From Owenia fusiformis (Eukaryota > Annelida > Polychaeta > Sabellida > Oweniidae): a stretch of DNA of 64,000 bases. Positions within the stretch are counted from its first letter, which is position 1. Each line of letters begins with the position of its first letter. The position numbers and the translations under genes were made by a program. Where the stretch lies: positions 14,212,931 through 14,276,930 of the forward strand of contig CAIIXF020000003.1 of the NCBI GenBank assembly GCA_903813345.2, in the 5' to 3' direction. The notes below the pieces were generated by a model. It was not told the origin of the DNA, made no database searches, and was given only the letters and a program-made list of their open reading frames with translations. This document shows, in pieces, positions 40,701 to 46,068 of the stretch.

Positions 40701-42324
40701 GGTAATACTACAACCTTCCTACTTGAAGAATGCCAGCAAAATGGTGGTATAGAAAAAGATGTACAGGTTTGTAAAGTATATTACGAGTGGTGATCAAAAT
40801 GTTTTATACCAATCGCAAATTTCTTTTTGAGACTTTTAATATGATTAAACTATTTTGAGCACGTATTTCTCTGAATTTCAAAACTAAAAATTTGACAGAA
40901 TGATTTAGAATTTTTTAGATTAACCCTAGTAAATTGTAATTGCAGTAAATCAGAACTATTCGAAAAATACATCCCTTTAATTCCTCAGACCGTCTTTGCC
41001 CTTTTTGCGAAACTAAATGTAGATATAGAGAAACACTTGCTTATATACAACGCTGGCAGCGTTATTCTTATCTCGCTTACTCCAATATCCCCTTTCTTTT
41101 TGTTTCCCTCTATCCCCTATTTGCTCTTCCTTCATTGGAGTAAAACAAAGTGTTATATACTACTCAAGCGGAAAATCTCTTTAATCTTGAGTCTTAAGGT
41201 AAAACTGTATATCATAATGTTACACAGTTTATTGCAACATGGGCACATGGTGACCTAACAAATCTGTCTCCAGGTCATAGGCCCTGGTACGTGTATGATT
41301 AAGTAGAAAATATTTTTCTCAGATCCGTTTTTAATGTTACCTCAACAATTTGCAAGAAGTGACATATTGTTTTGGTCTCCAAATTTTTGTGGACGGTTTT
41401 TGGCGTTCGGGGTTGTTGTTCGACGTTCAGGACTCGGGTGTCGGCGTTCGACATCTGTAATTAATGGCAGCTTGTGACATTTTGCATGTCAATGCTTTGA
41501 TTGTACATGTTCCAGGCCCTATGTATGTGATGTTGTTGATTTTCGAGAGAAATTCAAAACACAGTTTAAATATTTTAAGTATACTGTTATTGGTCCCAGA
41601 AAAATTCAAAATATGTAAATTTAGTCATAATTTAACAATTTTTCAATATATAAATTAATGTGTTCACATCATTTCCGCATACAAACGTGATATTACTTTT
41701 AAGGAAAAATTTAGAATGCGTTGAAATTAAGAAAGTCTCAATTTTGATGTCAACAAGTGGTGTTATCGGTATTTTTCAAGAAGAACTCAAAATATGAATT
41801 TAAGAGATTTAGTATTACAATCAAAATGTTCCCAATATATTAATGTTCTCAAGTGACGCAATTGTTTTTCAAGAGGAATTCTAAAGACGTATAAAAGTTA
41901 AAAACCAAACGTATTTTCAGCGTCATAAAGTGATGTAAATGTTTTTCAAGAAGAATGTTAAAGGCGCTAAGGTATTCTCAGTATATGAATTATTTTTACT
42001 TGGGGTGTACCTTTTTAAGAAGAATTTAGAATAAACTTTCCTTAAGTAAAATTATTCTTAGTATATAAATGTTTAATATTGATCTAATTGATTTTTCAGG
42101 AAGAATTTAAAAGACTGTATATGCAGATAGAGACGTTAAAGTTAAAAAATATGAAACTGGGTAATCCTCATCTAACCAATAAACTATCGGCGATGGCCGA
42201 CCTCGCAATGAAAGAGGAACCCCCAGACGACTCAACACCATCAACGCCAAACCTCAACACAAACATTAATGGAAAACGTGTAGTTATAAACTTAGACGAT
42301 TTTAAAGATGCCACTGCCTTATAG
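10685..42324 (+). CDS. GPR158-like: GPR158/GPR179-like orphan class C GPCR, last 11 coding exons (5' end not found)
   Basis: Eleven exons join in phase to give 504 residues ending at a TAG stop: 10685-10799, 26685-26828, 28409-28609, 31039-31107, 33216-33325, 34020-34165, 37234-37302, 38018-38156, 39484-39589, 40575-40766 and 42100-42324. All introns are GT-AG. In order the protein has an EGF-like module, a cysteine-rich juxtamembrane segment (CLPCAPGCDKC), seven membrane helices with the class C cysteine pair (TM3 start and second extracellular loop), and a cytoplasmic tail of about 140 residues with a likely coiled coil. Vertebrate GPR158/GPR179 are plasma-membrane receptors with a Cache ectodomain and very long tails that recruit RGS7-Gbeta5; GPR158 has been reported as a metabotropic glycine receptor. 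Ligand and coupling here are unknown. The tail is much shorter than in vertebrates. Signal peptide and Cache exons must lie upstream, in or before this window. Confidence 0.88.
10800..12961. other. Intron 1, first part; nothing recognised
   Basis: The start of a 15.9-kb intron. No exon, RNA gene or complete element is recognised. A GC-rich fragment near 11886-11920 (CCGTAGCGAAGGGG) looks like a piece of a dispersed repeat. Confidence 0.4.
12962..13226. repeat. Inverted-repeat element enclosing CRE and CCAAT sites
   Basis: GTTATAACATACCTATG (12967-12983) pairs with CATAGGTATGTTATAA (13204-13219). Between them lie a GC-rich stretch (about 13039-13050), an inverted CCAAT (ATTGG, 13061-13065), a perfect CRE TGACGTCA (13075-13082) and a direct CCAAT (13086-13090). 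The layout resembles a compact promoter. It may be part of a mobile element or an intronic promoter; no transcript is evident. Confidence 0.5.
13225..13266. repeat. Perfect 18-bp hairpin, 6-base loop
   Basis: TTATGTCACTATCGTGGC at 13225-13242 is exactly complementary to 13249-13266, with loop ACATAT. It directly follows the inverted-repeat element. Function unknown: a cruciform-forming site or the centre of a lost foldback. Confidence 0.85.
13267..16569. other. Intron 1, nothing recognised
   Basis: No exon is recognised. The phrase ATGTGATAGATCCAGAA and close variants occur near 14570, 14596 and 14636 and again near 19610, marking a diverged dispersed repeat. A G-run lies at about 14516-14525. 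Both-strand open frames at 13650-14180 carry no domain. Confidence 0.4.
16570..16690 (-). repeat. Possible tRNA-derived SINE fragment
   Basis: On the - strand a GGTTGCGAGTTCGAGAC segment (16593-16609) resembles a polymerase III B box. It is preceded by a GC-rich, tRNA-like stretch unlike its AT-rich surroundings. No complete cloverleaf could be drawn, so a working tRNA gene is not claimed. Confidence 0.3.
16691..19695. other. Intron 1, nothing recognised
   Basis: Two copies of a self-complementary AATTGCTACA(A/T)TGTAGC motif lie near 17523 and 17618 as the only structured elements seen. No exon, RNA gene or transposon protein is recognised. Confidence 0.4.
19698..20507. mobile_element. TIR element with duplicated internal body
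   Basis: Termini are CTATCACACCAAACTAGTTCT at 19703 and AGAACTAGTTTGGTGTGATAG ending at 20501; the inverted match extends outward through CCC/GGG toward TA dinucleotides. A third, internal copy of the right terminus (TTGTTTGGTGTGATAG) ends at about 20114. The two halves (about 19703-20114 and 20115-20501) align as diverged direct copies: both contain CGTTCATAA(A/G)CAGTCTT, GTAAATAGAC and AGAACG(C/T)AGTG. The body is rich in GTTCGT and ACGTC words. No transposase is seen. Confidence 0.7.
20832..20940 (+). repeat. Dispersed repeat (TTGGCGTTCGGC family), copy 1
   Basis: Shares CTCCAACATTTTGTGACGG, TTGGCGTTCGGCGTCTGCAA, CAAATAGCAG and GTGACATTTTGC with copies at 27552-27656 (- strand) and 41370-41505. 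Neither a coding role nor terminal repeats are apparent. Confidence 0.65.
20981..21077. repeat. 97-bp direct repeat, left copy
   Basis: Begins GTATGTTGCACTAGGCTTGG and is repeated without visible change at 22647-22743. The pair brackets the 602-bp tandem duplication and about 370 further bases. Confidence 0.9.
21076..22279. repeat. 602-bp tandem duplication, two apparently identical copies
   Basis: Copies are 21076-21677 and 21678-22279. All open frames recur at an offset of exactly 602 with the same translations, and I see no difference between copies. This implies a very recent duplication or an assembly artefact. The unit contains no recognised gene. Confidence 0.92.
22280..22646. other. 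Spacer between tandem duplication and right direct repeat
   Basis: No gene recognised. It contains CATTGGAGCGCCATCTAGCG near 22372. Confidence 0.4.
22647..22743. repeat. 97-bp direct repeat, right copy
   Basis: Matches 20981-21077 over the full length; the two copies are 1,666 bp apart. Confidence 0.9.
22744..23372. other. Intron 1, nothing recognised
   Basis: A + strand frame at about 23263-23396 (starting MSIGDKVNTRLTLSPENAFD) has protein-like composition, but it runs into the mariner terminus, lacks splice-site support and has no recognised domain. Confidence 0.35.
23375..24459 (+). mobile_element. Mariner-family transposon relic, about 1.1 kb
   Basis: TA dinucleotides at 23373 and 24460 flank termini C(A/G)AGGGGTG(G/A)TCAATAAG in inverted orientation. 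The inverted repeats reach about 190 bp inward, to GGTACCCCGGGA on the left and TCCCGGGGTACC on the right. Inside, 23745-24038 encodes the catalytic end of a mariner transposase. The N-terminal helix-turn-helix region and the first catalytic Asp are absent, so the copy is internally deleted and non-autonomous. Confidence 0.9.
23745..24038 (+). pseudogene. Mariner transposase fragment
   Basis: The frame carries HMDNAPAHRS, which holds the second Asp of the mariner D,D34D triad. PYCPDLLTCDLF follows, where the usual family pattern is PYSPDLAPCDF with the third Asp. Only about 97 codons remain of a protein normally near 340-350 residues. DNA-binding and early catalytic parts are missing, so it cannot be active. 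It lies inside matching terminal inverted repeats. Confidence 0.9.
24561..24591 (+). pseudogene. Left part of a split EGF-exon copy of the GPR158-like gene
   Basis: TTTTGCAG followed by CTTGTTCCAATACCAGGGTT closely resembles the acceptor and first codons of the working exon at 26685 (TTTTGTAG, TGTGTACCAATACTAGGG). The sequence resumes at 26307 on the far side of the LINE. The last 12 bases (AATACCAGGGTT, 24580-24591) are repeated there as the LINE target-site duplication. Confidence 0.65.
24592..26306 (-). mobile_element. 5'-truncated LINE with 12-bp target duplication
   Basis: The 12-mer AATACCAGGGTT flanks the element at 24580-24591 and 26307-26318. The element reads on the - strand and is cut off at its 5' end within the reverse transcriptase. 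It retains an open C-terminal frame of about 550 codons and a 3' UTR of about 86 bases rich in A on the sense strand (about 24592-24625). No long poly-A is present. The open frame suggests a fairly young insertion. It lies antisense in intron 1 of the GPR158-like gene. Confidence 0.8.
24678..26345 (-). pseudogene. LINE ORF2 C-terminal part (reverse transcriptase, L1/Tx1-like)
   Basis: The 555-codon frame begins within the reverse transcriptase: GIRQGDPIS at residues 12-20, then the catalytic LADDTTLFL (57-65, in place of the usual F/YADD), the thumb region, NFIWDGKPDKVKR (198-210), GGYKMIDL (220-227) and a C-terminal zinc-knuckle-like C461-x2-C464...H474-x4-C479. The endonuclease and the palm motifs before GIRQGDP are absent. 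The first 11 or so codons come from flanking host DNA, not the LINE, so the Met start is accidental. The sequence style suggests the L1/Tx1 group; a phylogeny would decide. Confidence 0.85.
26307..26352 (+). pseudogene. Right part of the split EGF-exon copy
   Basis: AATACCAGGGTTGGGATATA, then GCCGAGGATCACACC, aligns with the working exon's AATACTAGGGCAAGGATTCA, GCCGTGGATCGTACC. Read in the exon's frame it gives VPIPGLGYSRGS against VPILGQGFSRGS. The downstream cysteines of the EGF module are lost, so this is a decayed duplicate exon. Confidence 0.6.
26500..26580 (+). pseudogene. Second decayed EGF-exon copy
   Basis: TTTTCTTTTTATTTGCATACCAATAC, AACGATTCAACCGAGGATCG and ACCAGTACATTTATACGAC follow the acceptor and first 60 or so bases of the working exon. 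There is a 6-7 base deletion, a small insertion and an in-frame TAG. A further acceptor-like TTTCTTTTGCAGTCTGTTTA at 26459-26478 hints at another remnant. The similarity is judged by eye. Confidence 0.5.
26685..26828 (+). CDS. GPR158-like: GPR158-like exon: rest of EGF-like module
   Basis: The acceptor TTTTCTTTTGTAG and donor CAG|GTGAGA bound 48 codons in phase 0. The protein starts CVPILGQGFSRGSYQCVCKD and continues GFYFPD, an EGF-like Cys-x-Cys pattern. NGT is a possible N-glycosylation site. It completes the module begun in the exon at 10685, across the 15.9-kb intron. Confidence 0.88.
26829..27551. other. Intron 2, first part; nothing recognised
   Basis: AT-rich intron without recognised repeat, exon or RNA gene. 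Confidence 0.4.
27552..27656 (-). repeat. Dispersed repeat (TTGGCGTTCGGC family), copy 2
   Basis: On the - strand it reads TTTTTGCGGACGGT, then four tandem TTGG(T/C)GTT(T/C)GG words, then CGTCTGTAACAAATGGCAG and GTGACATTTTTC. It matches copies at 20832 and 41370, with the short core word expanded into a small minisatellite. Confidence 0.65.
27657..28408. other. Intron 2, second part; nothing recognised
   Basis: No repeat or exon recognised before the acceptor TTCTATTTTCATAG at 28395-28408. Confidence 0.4.
28409..28609 (+). CDS. GPR158-like: GPR158-like exon: cysteine-rich linker and TM1
   Basis: 67 codons in phase 0 between acceptor TTTTCATAG and donor AAG|GTGGGT. The segment FSCLPCAPGCDKCVDD is a short cysteine-rich linker. 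It leads through RRAILGLN into the first membrane helix (about LNSLVMVWIFVLMWFTI) and the first intracellular loop NYRDVK. Arg/Lys-rich ends support cytoplasmic loop placement. This is the strongest single exon for the GPR158/GPR179 assignment. Confidence 0.92.
28817..28959. repeat. Short foldback repeat in intron 3
   Basis: TCCTGTTAAAGAACCTCTATTCTTACT (28817-28843) pairs with 28933-28959 except for one or two bases. Overlapping open frames on both strands are by-products of the symmetry. Confidence 0.75.
28960..31038. other. Intron 3, nothing recognised
   Basis: No exon, RNA gene or element recognised. AT-rich runs lie near 30050-30150. Confidence 0.4.
31039..31107 (+). CDS. GPR158-like: GPR158-like exon: TM2
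   Basis: 23 codons in phase 0, acceptor TGTATTGTAG, donor CCCG|GTAAGT. The peptide starts VLKAASPMLLRIILLGALLL and ends YCP, a single hydrophobic helix. The VLKAASP opening is typical of TM2 in this family. Both flanking exons match in phase. Confidence 0.9.
31165..31386. repeat. Three tandem copies of a unit of about 73 bp (intron 4)
   Basis: Units contain GATTAGAGTTCA, TTGAACCT and GAGTTTTAAAGG(G/A)AACTGT and are diverged from one another. Confidence 0.75.
31387..33215. other. Intron 4, nothing recognised
   Basis: No exon or element recognised before the acceptor ATATATTTGCAG. Confidence 0.4.
33216..33325 (+). CDS. GPR158-like: GPR158-like exon: TM3, ends at first of five repeated donors
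   Basis: It encodes MIVNYFEPTILTCSLRLWLR, then ELGFSISYGALLLKTW and two bases of an Arg codon completed by the next exon. The Cys before the helix is the expected class C disulfide partner of the second extracellular loop. The donor is GCG|GTAAGT. The last 45 bases plus the donor belong to a 64-bp tandem repeat, so four further identical donors follow. Using any later donor adds a TAA right after CGG, so only the first gives an open product. Confidence 0.9.
33281..33600 (+). repeat. Five tandem 64-bp copies of an exon 3' end with its splice donor
   Basis: Copies start at 33281, 33345, 33409, 33473 and 33537. Each has 45 bases of TM3 coding sequence (to GGCG) plus 19 bases of intron starting GTAAGT (GTGAGT in copy 4). 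Otherwise I see one substitution (copy 2, CTTTATC for CTATATC). Such uniformity means a recent expansion. Confidence 0.95.
33601..34019. other. Intron 5 remainder
   Basis: GAAGCGTTT(T)AT near 33730 and its complement at 33845 (AAACGCTTC), with GCGCAGC and GCTGCGC between, suggest a weak foldback at about 33715-33860. No exon recognised. Confidence 0.4.
34020..34165 (+). CDS. GPR158-like: GPR158-like exon: second intracellular loop and TM4
   Basis: Acceptor TTCTTTTTCAG, donor AAAAG|GTAAAC. Its first base completes the Arg codon; it then encodes ISVVFRVRSAARIKISDMDL and the fourth helix LIVLIFVIYLSIRMAVG, ending one base into a Gly codon. The basic loop (R-V-R-S-A-A-R-I-K) is the usual G-protein-facing second loop. 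Confidence 0.9.
34561..34610. repeat. Solo arm of the 9.6-kb foldback family
   Basis: AGGTTAATCCGGTAGCCGAC and TTGCATTCGCGAATACAAGCT match the right arm at 9751-9800. The partner arm is missing. Confidence 0.75.
34611..35004. mobile_element. 394-bp foldback element
   Basis: TACAGTAAA and TTAAATGTTTGGAAC at the left pair with GTTCCAAACATTTAA and TTTACTGTA at the right. Pairing continues inward through TATACAAAAGTTGGGAC. No coding potential. It abuts the solo arm at 34561-34610, so the two may form one element. Confidence 0.75.
35005..35613. other. Intron 6, nothing recognised
   Basis: Very AT-rich; no repeat or exon recognised. Confidence 0.4.
35616..36449. mobile_element. 834-bp, almost fully palindromic MITE (Tc1/mariner-like)
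   Basis: Flanked by TA at 35614 and 36450, it opens CGAGGGTTGATCATAAAGTT and closes with the exact complement. Pairing continues most of the way in: GGTTGCCATAGT against ACTATGGCAACC, GCACCCGGGGCAAATAAA against TTTGCCCCGGGTGC, TTAACCATGTATGCATACATAATAA against TTATTATGTATTTAAACATGGTTAA, and ATTGTGTGATGTCACA against TGAGATCACACAAT near the centre. It encodes nothing. The TIR resembles mariner ends (compare 23375). Confidence 0.9.
36623..37087. mobile_element. TA-flanked element with a minisatellite as its body
   Basis: TA at 36621 and 37088 flank ends CATTCCCCTCCAAAGG and TATGGAAGGGAATG, which are imperfect inverted copies. The left end resembles that of the 933-bp element at 62488 (CACTCCCCTCCATAAG), including a shared GTC(T/G)ATGTTTGAA about 65 or more bases in. 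Between them sits the 28-bp repeat array. Confidence 0.6.
36708..37068. repeat. 28-bp minisatellite, 12 full copies plus a partial one
   Basis: Consensus TATCCAAAGGGACTTTTGGT followed by GTGCACGC. 28 is not a multiple of three and the unit has no stop in the three forward frames, so long open frames with a 28-residue period appear; these are not genes. Confidence 0.95.
37234..37302 (+). CDS. GPR158-like: GPR158-like exon: second extracellular loop
   Basis: 69 bases between acceptor TTTATTTCAG and donor ATAG|GTAATT. It encodes HTSGLYAFQCSWDVWDYCGA with split Gly codons at each end. The Cys of FQCSW is placed to pair with the Cys at the TM3 start, and the C-S-W-D-V-W-D-Y pattern is characteristic of this loop in the GPR158 family. 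Confidence 0.9.
   Translation, partial: AFILVVYMHSNVPGTFGTTVGP
37303..38017. other. Intron 7, nothing recognised
   Basis: No repeat or exon recognised. Confidence 0.4.
38018..38156 (+). CDS. GPR158-like: GPR158-like exon: TM5, third loop, TM6
   Basis: Acceptor TTTTTCAG, donor ACAAT|GTAAGT. It encodes ELLFLIWGIRLCIVVRKAP, then SEFNESRFISWAIYNETLL and SVFLNVT, ending two bases into a Met codon. TM5 runs into a short loop (RKAPSEFNESRF) and TM6 begins at about ISWAIYNE. Two NxS/T sequons occur by chance at membrane positions. Confidence 0.9.
38205..38582. repeat. Foldback repeat with an extra half copy (intron 8)
   Basis: AAAAAGACGAGTCTCGGTTTGGAGAAC at 38205 pairs with GTTCTCCAAACCGAGACTTGTC ending near 38414. 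A second, partial unit repeats ATGTCCTCTTTTGAATAT and ends GTTCTCCAAACCAAGACGTC at about 38577. Confidence 0.75.
38583..39483. other. Intron 8 remainder
   Basis: Nothing recognised. The + strand frame at 38809-39009 has no domain. Confidence 0.4.
39484..39589 (+). CDS. GPR158-like: GPR158-like exon: third extracellular loop and TM7
   Basis: Acceptor AATCTATTCCAG, donor AAG|GTATGT. It encodes FFLQEPANPDLLYLVVFIHT, then QLTTTVTLAFLFGSK, ending in phase 0. The hydrophobic helix with an H-T-Q-L-T-T-T-V-T-L core fits TM7 of the family. Confidence 0.9.
39590..40574. repeat. Intron 9 with two diverged copies of a unit of about 65 bp
   Basis: CAAGATTTGAAA(A/T)AGCCAG(C/T)CATGTAGCTGGCATTCTGAATTG occurs at about 39657 and 39789. 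A self-complementary AGTATATATATATACT lies at 40024-40039. Otherwise empty. Confidence 0.6.
40575..40766 (+). CDS. GPR158-like: GPR158-like exon: proximal cytoplasmic tail
   Basis: 64 codons, phase 0 at both ends, acceptor TATTTCAG, donor CAG|GTTTGT. It starts AYVVYKYSDKESCPTAMSRG and continues with a Gly/Ser-rich, polar stretch (SQGGGTMLSNLDSSG) to EKDVQ. This is expected for the intracellular tail just after TM7. Confidence 0.9.
40767..42099. repeat. Intron 10, with dispersed repeat copy 3
   Basis: 41370-41505 matches the family at 20832 and 27552: GGTCTCCAAATTTTTGTGGACGG, repeated GGCGTTCG words, CATCTGTAATTAATGGCAG and GTGACATTTTGCATGTCAAT. From 41700 to 42080 several AAGAA(G/T)AATTTAGAA-like segments recur. 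No exon recognised. Confidence 0.55.
42100..42324 (+). CDS. GPR158-like: GPR158-like terminal exon: coiled coil and C-terminus
   Basis: Acceptor TGATTTTTCAG. 74 codons then TAG. EEFKRLYMQIETLKLKNMKL has heptad spacing for a coiled coil, like the helix that follows TM7 in GPR158/GPR179. A Pro/Thr/Asp-rich linker follows (EEPPDDSTPSTPN), and the end is VVINLDDFKDATAL. The whole tail is only about 140 residues, far shorter than in vertebrate members. Confidence 0.9.
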   Translation, partial: EEFKRLYMQIETLKLKNMKLGNPHLTNKLSAMADLAMKEEPPDDSTPSTPNLNTNINGKRVVINLDDFKDATAL

Positions 42325-42581
42325 TGTTGTAAATACTACATATACACATCAACAAAATCCACCAGCTTCAAAATAATCATCTTAAAATGTCGAATTTGTG
42401 ACTGATGGAGAAACTGATATACTGGTATCATATCGCCACTGATATCCAAAGAGCTACGCCGGGAGTTACGCTTATAATAGGCATTGGTATTATCATATAT
42501 TTACGAGTATATCGCCACTGATATCCACAGACCATCGCTTCTAATAGGTATTTAATAGGCATATAGGTTTATATGGATACG
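42325..42581. other. 3' UTR or intergenic start
   Basis: Immediately downstream of the receptor stop codon. No AATAAA followed by a clear cleavage context was found, so the transcript end is not placed. Confidence 0.35.
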
Positions 42582-42820
42582 CACTGGCGGGTCCAGGGGA
42601 GGGGGGCATCCTTACCCTGACCCTTGGGTGATCCCAGAAAAAAAATTGGGCCCAAGAATTTTGCAGGGCCTCAGTTAGTGGGCCTTTTGGGCATTACTTA
42701 GCCTTTTGGGGCCTTTTTAGCCAAGTTATCATAAAATGGGCCTTAAATTTTTAGATTTAGGCGCCTAAGTTTTTTTCTGATTTGAAATGTGCCCCTTGTT
42801 AGCTTCTGGATCCGTCAGTG
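42582..42820. mobile_element. 239-bp MITE, ends CACTGGCGGGTCCAG
   Basis: CACTGGCGGGTCCAG at the left and CTGGATCCGTCAGTG at the right are imperfect inverted copies; ATACG flanks both sides as a 5-bp direct repeat. The body is rich in GGGCC words. A fragment of the right end recurs at about 63575-63594 (CTCCTGGATCTGCCAGTG). Termini of this kind are common for hAT-type MITEs, but the 5-bp repeat does not fit hAT's 8 bp. Confidence 0.6.
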
Positions 42821-43200
42821 ATACGAATGAAAAAAGTTGATGACGATGTCAGTCGTTAATGGGAAATGTCAATAGTTGATATCATTGTCAGTTGTTGATT
42901 ATGATTGCCCATCGTTAATGGTAATTTCAATAGTTGCTGACCAATAATTGATGTGGTGAAGACTAGATGACAGAAATATGATGAAACGATGTAAACCAAA
43001 TAGCTGATGACGATAGTGATTATCGATATGTAATGCTGATGCCAATGCAATAGTCTTTCATGGCCGTACCTTTTGTTAAGGAGGGCACAGGAAGATGATA
43101 ATAAATGCGATGGAGTATGGGTCAAAAAGCTCTGATAACGATGTTAGTTGTGAATACAATTAAAATGTCAATATGTGACACTAGTCCGTTTGTCATTTTC
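42821..43200. repeat. Loose GTTGAT/GATGA-rich repeats
   Basis: Diverged short words such as TCAGTTGTTGAT, TCAATAGTTG and GATGACGAT recur between 42840 and 43140. No gene recognised. Confidence 0.4.
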
Positions 43201-44808
43201 TGAACTTAGAAATATGTAAAAGTACGATGTTTTATTGTGTATTCACTATTATAAGGGTTTTATGAAGTGATTTAGCTGGGTTGGACAAAAGGCAACTTTG
43301 GGGGAAAAATTATATATGCAAATGAAGTGGCCAATTATCTTAAACGGGATTTTCTTCAATATTCTGAAAACTAAGTACAGAAACATCACAATATTGGTAT
43401 CTAACCCCAGGTTTTCAGGGTCAGGGTATAAGATGAAATTACAATAATCAAGATTAGAACAATTATTTTATTATTTTGCAAAGTAAAGGCAGCCATTATT
43501 GAAAAAGTGATTACCTTCAATATTTTGAAGACGAAGTACAGTAGTATCACAATATTGGTCCTTAAACCTAGGTTTTCAGGGTCAAAGAATACAATAAATT
43601 GGGCCTTATCAGAAAAAGATTATTGATTATGATTATGCAAATTAGGGCGGCCATTATCGAATTATTGGTTATCCCTAATATTTCGAAAACTAAGCACACA
43701 AAACTCACAATGCGGGTGTCTAAACCCAGTTTTTAGGGTCAAATAATAAGATAGATAATCAAATAGTTTAAACGACAATAATGATTATGATTATGCAAAT
43801 TAAGGTGGCCTGGCGTGGCCATTATCAAATTATTAATTATCTTCAAAATGTCTGAGACTAAGGAAAGTAGCATAACAAAACTGGTGTCTAAACCCAGGTT
43901 TTCTGAGTCAAAGAATAAGATAAAATGATAATAAAAAGGATTAAACCATTAATCATTGTGATTATGCAAATTAGGGCAGCCATTGTTGAATTATCTCAGA
44001 AATATTCAAGACTACGAATTAAGTAAAGTTACAATATACAATAGTTTTGTCTAATTATAATACTATTATACTATAAAAAGTTATTTTTGGCAACAAACTT
44101 AAATCACGAAGGGAAACCCTCAATTAGTGAGTACTTTCAATTGCACTGTAAACCTGATAAACGAAATATTTTGAATAAATGTGATATTTCGATTATAAAA
44201 TATGCTAATTTTCATATTCACATTAATATATAAGGAGTTATTCTTGTATCTTGTTACATTATCTTATTCATTGACCCTGAAAACATGGGTAAGGACACAG
44301 TAATTGTGGTGCTATCATTATTACTTTTAAAAGAATGTAAAAATTCAATTCTTCAATATTGGCCGCCTTAATTTACATATATGATTTTCCCCAAAGGTTA
44401 TTTATTTAATTTCCCCCAAATTAATCACTAAGGAAACCCTTGATTACTTAGCCAGTTATATTCATTGTTTTGTAATCTTGACATACAAAATATCTTTAAT
44501 AAATGCGATATTTCAATCATAAAACGTGCTTATTTGCACAATATCTAATTAGCTGTTCTTGTATATTTTAACATTATCTTATTCATTAACCTTGAAAACA
44601 TAGGTTTAGACAAAATAATTATGCTGCTACCATTGTTACTTTTCAAGGTATTGAAAAAATCAATGTTTCAATAATGGCCTCCTTAATTCGCCTATATTAT
44701 TTTTTCCCCAAACTAACTTTTTGTCCAACCCAGTTAAATCACTTCAAAAAAATCTTATTATCATGAATTGACCATAATACTTTGTACTTTTAATAATTTC
44801 TAGGTTCA
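43201..44808. mobile_element. 1.6-kb foldback element with tandem-repeat arms
   Basis: TGAACTTAGAAAT at 43201 pairs with ATTTCTAGGTTCA ending at 44808. A stronger block, GAAGTGATTTAGCTGGGTTGGACAAAA (43264-43290), pairs with TTTTGTCCAACCCAGTTAAATCACTTC (about 44719-44745). The left arm has about four copies of a 175-bp unit (AACCCAGGTTTTCAGGGTCA, ATTATGCAAATTAGG, GCCATTATTGAA). The right arm carries inverted relatives (TGACCCTGAAAACATGGGT, TTGGCCGCCTTAATT). No protein. Confidence 0.85.
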
Positions 44809-46068
44809 CTATAGGATGTATAGGGGTGACAAATGGACTACACCGTCAGTATTTCACAACGATATCATTAATTTATTAGGTCCTTGATATTTTATAAAGA
44901 TGGCAATACCTCATTGCGGTTTCAATCGTTTTATCATTAACATCTCTCAAAACTTTAAGCATTTATGAGGTCGGGATTTAGTACTTATTAGTTTAGACAA
45001 AATACAGGACAATAGGACATATGACTCGCTACATATTCCCAATCACATCGGTTTCATTGAATCATTACGATCGTAAACAAAGGCTATACTTATACAAATT
45101 GCAATATTCAAGCAGAACATGTTCCACGAGGATTAGTAAAATATAAGCATCATTTCAATGCACATAACATACAGTAGTGTGTTTTATTTATGACATTCGT
45201 GTTATTTATGCTAGTATTCGACACAAAACCATAAAAATATAATTGCATTGACATTTATATGGACAACAATGCCATATCCGCGTTGCCCTTGATCATTCAA
45301 ATACAGGGTGGACAAAATATATATGTCCGTATATCACATTACCATGCCCCCATACTGTAGCCTGTATTTCTTTGAATGGGATACAGGCTACAATGAAGTT
45401 GCAAATGAAGCGGGTATTCTCTATCTTAGTTTAGTTATAGGGCTTTTCTTGTAATAATACAACACAAACTGCTCGATGGATCTATAGTCTCTAACCTGCT
45501 CCAAAAATTGAAGTATTGTTGCCCTAAAAACAACTTCTTGTGTATATTTTTTTTTAATTTTTAGCACATAAGTGCATTTCAAGTACGACATCAATTGATT
45601 TTTTATAAAAATGAATACAAGTTTAGAGAATATAGAATTTGCAAAATTTCAAAAAGATGGTTCAAACAGGATGCAAACGTCTGCAATAGTAAAAAATATG
45701 CATGTGGTAATGTTTTGGTGTCAATACATTTTAAGTAATAAAAACAATGTCTTAATGCTTTAAAAAAGATTAAATGACATGTATAAAAGGTACAGGGTGA
45801 CAAAATAAACGAAGTCCTCCATTTGCAACTTCACTGTAGCCTGTACCACTTTTAAAGAAAAGAGATTACTGTATGGGGGTAGGCTAGTGTGTATAATGTT
45901 ACAGCATGTTTTGAAACAATTATTCCACGGCAACATTGACCACCTAACACAAATACATAATTAATCATTAGTTAATCATGAAATAACCAGTTTTTAAAGT
46001 ATACGTACGTATGTTCTAACGTCATTAAAAATGTTTTCCTGATCGTAGAACTTTGTAACAAAATATGT
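44809..46068. repeat. Intergenic, with short inverted CAGGGTG(G)ACAAAAT segments
   Basis: ACAGGGTGGACAAAATATA at about 45304 and ACAGGGTGACAAAATAAA at about 45791, along with CCCCCATACTGTAGCCTGTA, CTTCACTGTAGCCTGTA and TACTGTATGGGGG, form a loose inverted and direct repeat set. No gene recognised. Confidence 0.5.
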
